Assembly: GCA_963680875.1 (NCBI GenBank)
Contig: OY804579.1
Coordinates: 53,954,036-54,018,035 of the forward strand
Direction: 5' to 3'
Origin: Bathymodiolus brooksi
Taxonomy: Eukaryota > Mollusca > Bivalvia > Mytilida > Modiolidae
Length of the DNA: 64,000 nucleotides
A model generated the notes under the pieces. It saw only the letters and a program-made list of their open reading frames with translations. It did not search any database and was not told the origin of the DNA. This document shows, piece by piece, positions 35,701-47,700 of this stretch (position 1 is the first letter of the stretch; each line of letters starts with the position of its first letter). The position numbers and the translations under genes were made by a program.

Positions 35701-38700
35701 CTCAAGTCATCTCCAGTACCTCGGGTCAATAGTTTTGACTGTTCCCTGAACAGGCATGAAATAACTGTATACTGACAAAAAGTTAAATTAGAAACAACTG
35801 TGCCCTAAGAAACTGAAAAAAAAAGTAGGTGACTTGTTCATTTAAGATGTGGCTGTTCTGTCGATTTTCTGTAGTCTTGACGTCTTTAGATACATTTTAA
35901 AATGTAGATTTTACTGATATACTATATACAACTACTGAGGATATGTTTTGGATACATTTCAAGATGTATTTTTTATATTAATGTGTAGATAAGAAACGAG
36001 AGATATTTCTGAAAACTGATTAAAAACATGCTTCACAATTCTTTTTTTTAATGTTTTTAGCCTTTGACACGACTTGGAGACAAGATTCATTCTTTTATCC
36101 TCAGTTTAATCAAATCGTCTCCAGTGACAAAACATAAAACACTCCTGTGGATTGGTCAATGTATCTCTGCCAACTCTGGTAAGTAAAGAAAACTACTGTC
36201 GTTAAAAATACGGTAAATGATTTTATGGATTGATTGATGTATATCGGATTTATAATATATTTTAATTTTAAAAGTTTTGTGCCTCTCATTAACACTATGA
36301 AACAAACTTATCAAGCTGTGTATACTTAATACTTAAATGTAGTGATGTATGATGATATCAGATGTTGTTAGAATTGTCATTTTAGTGTAAACATGACTAA
36401 AATGAAATATTTCATTGCTGTTATATTTACTTTGATGTTGTAAATGTATATATCATGTATACTGCAGTCGGTGCATTTACAGTCTATATATAGATGTAGA
36501 TATATTTAGCATAAAATGAAGTAAAGATTTAATTATTTAGATATATTTTATTGTAATTGACGAATTTTATTACTTAATCTTTTTAAATTTAGTATGTATT
36601 GGTCTAATTTTCAGGAAAGTCTAAGATATGGTCAGCTCAGATGCCACAGTTATTCAATCAGAAGTATGCATGTAATGGATTTTGTTTAAACTTGTGTTAT
36701 TTGATGCTAAAACTTTGTGTGCCCTTTTCTGAAGCTCAATCTGATAAACTTCTTAAAGTGCAACCAACCTATTGTTCTGTGGAGATAAATGATAACGAGA
36801 AGAGTCAACAGAAAAGTATACATGCTTTTGGTAAGTTTGTTACCATTTAGGATTTTGATTTATTAGATAAATTTAGAGTTTATAATGTTCGAGCCCTGGC
36901 CCCAGTGCCATAAAACTTGAGGATTTACTTAAGTATGAGAATATTCTCAAATAAGGAAATACTCAAATTTGATTGGCTGAGAACACAGATTTGAGCAAAA
37001 AAAGTTTGCTCAGCAAATAAAAAGTTTTATGGCATCGGGGCCATGTCTGGTCAATCCAAAGACTATGAAATTGTTATTTGCTGGTTTTTAGCTAAGCATG
37101 CAGCATTGAGGAGTAAGAGCAAAGACCGGTTGGCTCGGAATCGGTATAATGTGTCGGAGTGGAGCAGCATGTCTACACACAGACTTTTTGTCAGTAAGCC
37201 AGCACTATAAAAATCCATGTATTTTTTTCTGTTTTTAGAATTTTACACTAACAATCAAAGGACTTTCTAATGTTGTGTTATATGCATTGTACCATCGGTA
37301 AATTGTGGAATTAATACAAGTAGGACAATAGTAAATTGTGTATTGAGTTACAAAAGTCTTTGTTATCTATTTCCAGGTTTAAATAAAGAGACATGTTTAA
37401 TACCATTGGCGGAGAATGAAAGTTTAGAGCCATTAGAACAATACAATTTTATATCTGAGTGTTTTTTCTTGACTCATCAATGTTTAAATATGGGGTTTAA
37501 ACCATTAAATGAAAAATTTGTAAAAATGAATCAAAGTTTAGGAAGGATTCAGCGTTTGTATCAGGATGCTTTAAGTCAAGGAGGTAACGATTCTATGGAA
37601 CCGTTACGTCAACTCAAAAGTAAAATGGAAGAAGGTATATGTTATTAGTTGTTGTAATCCAGTAATGATTTTATCCTATGATGCCCACTAATAATTGGTC
37701 GTTTGATGAAAATATCTTGATTGTCAATATTTTTATGAATGGAATTCTTGACTTATTTTTGTAAATTACGTAATGGAGAATAGATTCCAATTGTAGATTC
37801 TTAAAAAGAATTTACAAAATTTAGTGTATTTTTATGCCCCCGCGACGAAGAGTCGGGGGGGATATTAATTTACCCCCTGTTAGTCCGTTCGTCCGTCTGG
37901 ATATAGATACATGGTTTGTCCGGCTAACTCCTCCTACAGATTTAGAGCTACAGCTTTAATATTTTGCAGGATGTTTATACACATAATGGAGGTGTGCATG
38001 TCCACAGGATTTTGATTTTCATCAAATATTCTCAAAACGACAGGTAGAATGACAGGTAGTTGGACTTAGTCATTTTGTTCGTCCGTCTGGATATAGATAC
38101 ATGGTTTGTCCGGCTATCTCCTCCTACAGTTTTGGAGCTACAGCTTTAATATTTTGTATGATGTTTATACACATAATGGAGGTGTGCATGTCCACAGGAT
38201 TTTGATGGTCAGGCGGGGGCATCATTTGTGTCTTATAGACACGCTTCATTTTTTTTAAATCACTCCTAACAAAACAACTTTGTCCATAATTATCAAGTGC
38301 GGAGGCATACTTCTTTTCTAGTTCTTACTAAAAACATATTTCCATTTGCAAAAAATTATTTTTTAACATTTTTTACATGTTTAAGGTAATAGAAAGCCAA
38401 ACTAGATTTCAATTAACAAAATGAAATTAAAGTAAAGGAACAGCGACTTTACTGTTGTTCTATGAGTACATTTCACAGTCAGAATTGAAACATGCTTTGT
38501 AAAAATTGACAAATTACTCATATAATTTACTGTCTAGAGTCATGTATATTAATTATGTAGTACACAATGTATACTTGCGTGATCACCATGGCCTGGTGGT
38601 AAGACAGAAGGTTTTGACCATGAGTCTCAATTTAAATCTGAGACCATGTAAATACAATTTAGCAAAAAAAACTAGTATGGTCAACCATATGTCACATAAT

Positions 38701-41700
38701 GTGAATTTCATGCAATTTATTTTTTTTATTAATGAAGAATATGATTTTCTAGAAAGACCTTAAAACTGTATGGCACTGAAAGTACTCTATATAAATCATT
38801 TTGTCTTTTTATTTTTAGGCATGACAGTATATTTGAGTATGAGATCGGCCTTAACAGAACCAACATTTTTAGAAATGACTTTGAATTTTCATATTGCAAC
38901 ATCAACATGGTTGTCACTTTTTGCTGTTAAAGATAACCCACAATGTTTTAGTGATATTAAACTTCCTCTTCCTGTACAAACACCAAAGTGTTTAGCATGC
39001 ATTCCAGAGTTTATCATGGGAAATATTACAGATTTTACTCAATTTCTCCACAGATTTAAGGATCAAATATTTGAGGTAGGTCATAAATAACATAAGAATA
39101 ATAATTCTGGTATTCTTTTTAACATAATTTCCATCAAAGACATATTTAAACATGGAGGAACTTCTTAAGATACCAGTTGAAGTATTTAAGTAAAGTATGA
39201 TAAATAAAACTAAGAACTTCAGATTTCAATACAAGGATGTTTTAACAATATTTTTTTAAAGGCTAGTTTCACAACACAAGAATATGAACAGTGGCTGCCG
39301 TGGTCATGATCGTATGGTAGTTGAATATACAACTACCTATGAAAACAGTGCCTATCACCAATAACGTTGTGAGTTCGAATCCCGTTCATGGTGAGGTGTA
39401 CTCCATTCAACATTATGTGATTAAGTTTGTCATTGACTTGCGGCAGGCCATTGGTTTTCTCTGAGTACTCAGATTTCCTACACAAATAAAACTGACTGCA
39501 ATGATATAACTGAAATATTGTTGAAAGTGGCATTAAACACCATAACTATAACCCTAGCCAAAAATATAAACAAACAAAACTAGTTTAACCTTGTTTTATC
39601 AAAAGGAACCTATGATCTTTTTAATGATCATCTTGTTTTCAGTTTGCTGGAGAAAAACTTAGTCATTTTATGACGTTGATTTTGGTTTATATGGGTAACC
39701 CTGACCGTATGAAGAATCCACATCTGCGAGCAGAACTAGCTGAAACCTTGGCAATGCTATTACCTAATGACCAGGAACAAAACGGAGCTCTTATGTCAAA
39801 GTAAGTTGTACAAGCAGTATTTTATCATTATTATGTGATCCATGATCTGTAGAATTAGCATAATTTAATTGAGAAACAATCTTTGTAATCAGTAAATGCA
39901 TATAGTTGTCTAAAATAATATGAAAGCATGTCTGCTGATAGATCTCTGAATCTTGAAGGGAATGAAGTTGCTGTTGTCAAAAAAGAAAAGTGTTTACAAA
40001 TATAATCCTTGGTGGACAAATAAGTGACCTCAAGCTCATTTTAGACTTGCACATCATCAACATCAATGTCCCTTTTTTTTTCTTTTTTCTTTTTTTTTTT
40101 AGACAATTTGCTTCTGAAATATCTACGTTTTTCTATAGTGATATTTAGAAAAATCTTTATGAATGTTGTTGGAACATTATTGATATTAACTGTTGACAAT
40201 TTTAGGAGTAATTTCAAGTCGTACCTTTTTTATTAGCACAATGATTTTTGATTTTGAAAATGTTATTCTAAATAAAATTGTGTACTGTACAGGATTAATT
40301 TTTAATAAAAAGAATTATCAATTTTAAGCGAGATTCATTTATACTTTATGCATATTTTATTGTTCAGTAACAAATGGATCACACGCAAGTTTCTTAGCTT
40401 AGAAATATCTTCTCCAATACATACATACACACAATCTTATTAAATCAGATCTCTGAACTTTACTGATATGTCATGGTGTGATAGATCTGAAGAATCACCA
40501 TTACGGGTCACATGTCATGAATTTATAATAGTATGGTAAATACGTGTTTCAGCCAATCAGATTCCTTGTAGCATGCAAGGCCGTTCAGTAACATTTTCAT
40601 ATTTTTGTATTTACCTTTTTCATTGACTGGTACATAGGGTCATTTGCACGTGACCCGTAATGGAGTTTCCTCGGATAACTCATACCGCGACATATCAGTA
40701 AATGGGAGAAAGTGAGAGATATGATTGCCATACACACACACACACGCAAGTTTGAACATTAAGCATAATAAAAGGTGAGAAATAACAAAAATAAAATGAA
40801 ACAGTTCAATTGATTTCGTGTGTAAAATTTTGCAGATGGAACTGGTTGTATTATTGTAGTACCAAACACTCTTGATAGTACGACCACACACTAAATAAAA
40901 CTCTTGATAGTACGACCACACACTAAATAAATAAAGTGTGATACATTGTTTATAATTACAGACACAGCTTGATTTTATTTGCAACACAGTGTTGTTGACT
41001 CTCATTGTGGTGATTTGTCCATGTTGTGTCAGTGTAAAAACTTATTTGCTGCTTCCCCACTAAGCACACAGCAGTAAGGAGTACGAGCAGACTGGTTTGG
41101 TCGGAACCAGAATAATGTGTCTGAGTTGCGCAACATGTTTACCCACAGACTGTTATTTCAGTGAGCAAACACTTAGAAAAATTAAACTAAACATGTTGGT
41201 ACATCATTATCATCTCATCGAATGTAACTTGTTCTTGCTGTGATATAAATGTAGGTGACAAATTGCTCATTTAACGTTAAACAACAATCACTCACTCACT
41301 CAATCAATGTAAAAACTTATTGTAGGTATTTTAAAGGACAGCTATTTATAAAACACCCATTAATAGATCACCTGGCAGAGAAATTACTACATGTGTTTGT
41401 TAGTATAGAAGTGACAGGACAGAGTGTACAGTTTGAACAGAAGTTTAATTATAGAAGACCCATGTATCAAGTCTTAGAACATATATGGGAAATAGAATCT
41501 CATAGGAAAGCTATCAAGGTAGGTGATTTGAACTCATATGAGATACAAAGTACAGTCAAACCTGCCGTAATGGTCACCTTTGTATAATGGTCACCTGCTC
41601 ATAATGGTCACTTTCGTGCTCTCCCTGTGCGTTTTACTATATATTTTAATTTGATATAGCGGTCACCTGTTCAGTGTGGTCAGCGTCCATCATTTATTAG

Positions 41701-44700
41701 TAATTTTCAGCGTAAAACCATTGTATAACGGTAAATTTATTTTTGGAATAATACCGAAAGTGATTTTGGAAGGTCAGTATTTTTCTCAAATGTACTAAAA
41801 ATGCCGAGGTGTTACAAGTGTTACAAAATATATTGATTAATTTAATTAACTAAATAAACAAACCCTATGCATTTTGTGAATTACTTAAAGGACAGTTTAT
41901 ACCCGGGGGATTATTTGAGATTTTTATTCATTACAATGAGTGTAGAAATTCACTCACCAAAAATATTTTGCATCGAAAGCATCATATTATGTACCTAGTG
42001 CATCATGTTAAAATCATCAACATCCGTCACTAGGAAAGCTTTGGAATTAGACGATAAAGTGAAAGCTATAAATCTTTGTGAAGGTGCGAAAAGTTGTCTG
42101 GCTGTGGCTTAGTGTTGGTTGTACCAAGATAATGAACATTCTTAAAAGAAAACGTGAGATTCTCGACAATTTTGAAAACAATGTTCCCAGTTCAAGAAAA
42201 CGTCAACTCATTTGTTTATTAAATATCTTTATTTATTTATTTGTATGTTTTATTCAAATCATATCATATTGAGATAATTTCATCAACAATAAATGTAAAC
42301 AAGAGTAACATTACGACAGGAACAAAATAACAAACAAAACATAGCATGTTATTAATTTTTTTTATTTACAACTAATGTAGAATATTTCGTCAAATAATCT
42401 AAACCCTTCATATAAAGGTCACCTGTATATAGTGGTCATTTTGTCAATCTCCCCGAGGTGACCACTATAGACAGGTTTGACTGTGATTCTTTTGATATTT
42501 AGGAGATATTTGAAATTGGAAGAGGGGTTAGGTTAGGGTTATGGTGTTTATTGCCACTTCAACAATATGGAGGAAACCGGAGTACTCGGAGAAAACCACT
42601 GACCTGCCGCAAGTCACTGACACACTTTATCACATAAAGTTGTATTGAGTACACCTCAGTATGAGCAGGATTTGAACTCACAACTTTAGTGGTGATAGGC
42701 ACTGATTGCACAGATAGTTGTAAATCCAACTACCATGCAATGATGACCATGATTGCCCTTTGAATTTGGAAGACCTATTGATTTAGATATTCAATTGTTG
42801 TGATTTTTATGCCCCCGCGACAAAGAGTCTGGGGACATTAATTTACCCCTGTCCGTCCGTTCGTTCGTCCGTCCGGATATAGATACATGGTTTGTCTGGC
42901 TATCTCCTCCTACAGTTTTGGAGCTACAGCTTTAATATTTTGTAGGATGTTTATATACATAATGGAGGTGTGCATGTCCACAGGATTTTGATTTTCTTCA
43001 AACATTCTCAAAATGACAGGTAGTTGGACTTAGTCATTTTGTTCGTCCGTCTGGATATAGATACATGCTTTGTCCGGCTATCTCCTCCTACAGTTTTGGA
43101 GCTACAGCTTTAATATTTTGTATGATGTTTATACACATAATGGAGGTGTGCATGTCCACAGGATTTTGATTTTCTTCAAACATTCTCAAAATGATAGGTA
43201 GCTGGACTTAGTCATTTTGTTCGTCCATTCGGATATAGATACATGCTTTGTCCGGCTATCTCCTCCTACAGTTTTGGAGCTACAGCTTTAATATTTTGTA
43301 AGATGTTTATACACATAATGGAAGCATGCATGTCCACAGGATTTTGATTTTCATCAAATATTTGATAATGACAGGTAGTTGGACTTAATCATTTTTTATG
43401 CCTCCGTGACTAAGCTGATTCTAGATAGAATTATACCCATTTCACCACAGGTAATACCTTTATATTGACATATCAGGAATGAAAAATTAAAGGTACTATC
43501 TGTATACAAGTTGAGTATGATAGAACATCATACATAGTGTTAAAAGAACTTTTGACTTGTTTATAATTTCTTATGGTCAGGCGGGGGCATCATTTGTGTC
43601 TTACAGACACACTTCATTTTAAAAAAATCCCTCCTAACAAAACAACTTTGTCCATAATTATCAAGTGCGGGGGCATACTTCTTTTCTAGTTTTTTAATTT
43701 AAGCTCTTTGGAACATAAAGGTGTGTTTATATAGCAAGATTTTCCTTTTGTACTCGAAATATCACTTATTACAGAAGTTGTACGTGTACCATGTAATCAG
43801 GAAAATAAGATATTGTGTGTCCGGTGGAAACGTGGTTTCAAAATCGGTTTGTTCTCTATTTTCATCTGGCAACACAAAATAATACCTGCTGTGTAACCAC
43901 CGAAACAGTAAAACATATTTTTTATACTTTTAGACTTGATCACAGTATGCTAAATTATATGACATTGTCACAAGTCATATTTAATATTTTTCAGACTTTA
44001 TCACAGTATGCTAAAGTATATGACACTGTCACAATTCATATTTAATATTTTTCAGACATTATCGCAATATGCAGAAGAAAACATAGAAGCTACAGATCCT
44101 CCTCTCTTCCTTAGATTTATTAACTTACTTATAAATGATGCAATATTTCTCCTAGATGAAGCTTTAGATGTAAGTATATAATAAATATACATATGTACAC
44201 TATTGTTTTTTGTTTGTTTTGCAATTTGTTATTATTTGGATTTCATAGAGCAATATCACATCGAAAGCAAAACCTGAAATGTGAGATGCTACGAGATGTC
44301 CATTTTGAACAAAACATATCAATGATAGTATGATTATCGAGGATTGGTCAAAGTTATGTTAATATAATTTCATGTTAGAAATCAACCATACTATGTTTGT
44401 ATCACACTTTTCGCTTGATAATAGATACATTTGTATGTAAAAATCAAAGGGAAAATTTACCAATCATCGATAAAAACACTTAACATTACACCATATAATG
44501 GTTGAGGATCAGCTGTACATACAACGCACCAACCATTCACCGCTAGAGGAATGACAGGATGTACCGAACATTACTATTAATAATTAATGTTTATTTTTGG
44601 GTGTAAAATTGAGATAAATGACATTTATATAAATTGTGTACTTTCAAAAGATATGCACATTTACAGTAGTCCCCATCTTATAAGGCCACTCCCACCAAAG

Positions 44701-47700
44701 GTCACCCCTCTTATAAGGCCACTCCCACCAAAGGTCACCCCTCTTATAAGGCCACTCCCACCAAAGGTCACCCCTCTTATAAGGCCACACCCACCAAGGG
44801 TCACTCCTCATAAGGTCACTCCAACCAAAGGCCACCCCTCTTATAAGGCCACTCCCACCAAAGGTCACCCCTCTTATAAGGCCACTCCCACCAAATGTCA
44901 CCCCTCTTATAAGGCCACTCCCACCAAAGGTCACCCCTCTTATAAGGCCACTCCCACCAAAGGTCACCCCTCTTATAAGGCCACTCCCACCAAAGGTCAC
45001 CCCTCTTATAAGGCCACTCCCACCAAAGGTCACCCCTCTTATAAGGCCACTCCCACCAAAGGTCACCCCTCTTATAAGGCCACTCCCACCAAAGGTCACC
45101 CCTCTTATAAGGCCACTCTCACCAAATGTCACCCCTCTTATCAGGTCAGCTTTCAGTTGATGCACTAATATAATAAAATACTACTGAACTGCTCCCCTCA
45201 AGAGAGGCCACCCCTCTTATAAGGCCACTCCCACCAAAGGTCACCCCTCTTATCAGGTCAGCTTTCAGATGATGCACTAATATAATAAAATACTACTGAA
45301 CTGCCCCCCTCAAGAGAGGCCACCCCTCCTATAAGGTCACTCCCACCAAAGGTCACCCCTCTTATCAGGTCAGCTTTCAGTTGATGCACTAATATAATAA
45401 AATACTACTGAACTGCCCCTCTCAAGATAAAATACTACTGAACTGCCCCCCTCAAGATAGAATACTACTGAACTGCCCCCCTCAAGAGAGGCCACCCCTC
45501 TTATAAGGCATCTTTTTCACTCCAGAAAGTCTACTGAATACAGTTATTTTAAAGAAAAATGTGTTATCGTATTGGAATAAATGGAAAACATCATTTAAAA
45601 TAGGATATACACTTTTACAAGACATTTGAGGGAAGAAGGAAACCAATCATTTGGTAGAGGTATTTTATTACAGAATCTCTAAAAACAAAGGGGGGGGGGG
45701 AACTTATTGTATTTTTGCTGTTTTTCTAACTGTTGTTATTTACACTTTCAATTCAGAACATAAATATTATTATAATCTGACATCTATGTTTTTAGTACAT
45801 GAGTCAAATTAAAGATAAAGAACAAGCCAAGGAACGTGGAGAATGGAATGCCATGACCCCTGAACAGAGACAGGAAGCTGATATGGGTCTAAAACAACTT
45901 AGTATGATAGCTCGTTACCATAATGTGATGGGTAATCATACCATTCATATGATAGAACTGATGACAAGAGAAATTAAAACAATATTCTGTCATAATTCTA
46001 TGGTAGATAGGATCTCAGGAATGTTAAATTACTTCCTTGTGCACTTGGTAATTGTTTTACTTATTTTTAGATTCTTGGTAATCATTTTATCTATTTTTAG
46101 ATTCTTGGTATTTTTATATTAATGCTCATTAACCACTGGTGTTAAACTGATCGTGGTAACTGCAGTTACAACGATCACAACATGGGGGAGGTAGAAATAG
46201 GTAAGATCTTTTTCTGCTAATTTCTCCATTCTAGCGTGTTGTTGTCAAGAATTACTCAGCTGCAAGGTTGATCTGTATGACTTTGTTGTATGTGTGTGTT
46301 CTTGATACCATATATGGTCTCGTTACCAAGAAAATAGCCGTCGGAAATTTAAGGAAGATAATCGTAACTCCACAAATTATAATATATAAAAATAGATTAT
46401 CTAGAGAATTTAAGGAAGATAATCGTAACTCCACAAATTATAATATATAAAAATAGAAGGAAGATAATCGTAACTCCACAAATTATAATATATAAAAATA
46501 GAAAAATAGAAGGAAGATAATCGTAACTCCACAAATTATAATATATAAAAATAGATTAATCTATTTTTATATATTATAATTTGTGGAGTTACGATTATCT
46601 TCCTTCTATTTTTATATATTATAATTTGTGGAGTTACGATTATCTTCCTTAAATTTCCGACGGCTATTTTCTTGGTAACGAGACCATATATGGTATCAAG
46701 AACACACACATACAACAAAATCGTACAGATCAACCTTGCGGCTGAATAATTCTTGACAACAACACGTTGGAATGGAGAAATTAGCAGAAAAAGATCTTAC
46801 CTATTTCTACCTCCCCCATGTTGTGATCGTTGTAACTGCCGTTACCACGATCAGTTTACCGCCAGTGATTAACAAGAATACCATTTCACTGATGTATTTT
46901 ACAAGAAAGCAATTTTTCAACTAAATCTTGACTACAAGACTTAATGTGGAAGGACAGTCAGGGAATCCCTGGCCATGGCTAGATGTCTGGAACTCTAAAT
47001 ATTTAAGGTGGCTATTGGGACACAAACCAACATCAATTGTGTTAAGCTTGTCATTCTATGAGAAATCATATGAATGCAAGTGAAAATAAAGGAAATTCCC
47101 ACTTAAACTGAGATTGATATTAGAAATTTCAGTACAGTACTTTTATTGTTGTTGTTCATCACATTGTCTCACCAGTGGTAAGGTGTGCTTGATGCAACCT
47201 CATAAGACTCGTGATTTCATCATTGGTAAAGTGTATGTGATACAACCTTAATCAACTCATCATCTCCCTAGTGATAAGGTGTACTTGATATGCAAATTTA
47301 GAACATAACATTAAAACAGTGTTGAAGAAATGGATAATGGAAAAGTTGCACATACAACTTCCAAAACTATAAATTTAAACAAATAATGAAAAAAAAGAAT
47401 TAAGTCACCAATAAGTATCTTAGTTTGAAAATATTTACAGGTAGGGCCAAAACAAAGAAACTTCAAAGTTAAAGACAAGGATGAATATGAGTTCAAACCT
47501 CAACAGACTGTGTCAGACATATCACAAATTTATCTCAACTTAGAGGAAGATCTAAACTTTTGTCTGGCTGTTGTCAGTGATGGCAGGTCATACTCTGATG
47601 ATCTGTTCCCTAAAGCAATCAATGTTCTCAGGAAAATCCATAAACCAGTCATCATGATAGATAGCATGCAGACTCTTCACATAAAAAACCAGGTAAATTT

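Noticed and set aside
43815..44045. 76-residue ORF before UBE4A exon 14
   Set aside because: It is the readout of the decoy acceptor copies and upstream intron.
44587..45168. 193-residue repetitive ORF (and the antisense 173-residue ORF)
   Set aside because: Generated by a 33-bp minisatellite in UBE4A intron 14; no start context or domain.
46252..46733. Identical ORFs on opposite strands (46252-46450, 46536-46733)
   Set aside because: They are the two arms of the foldback element.
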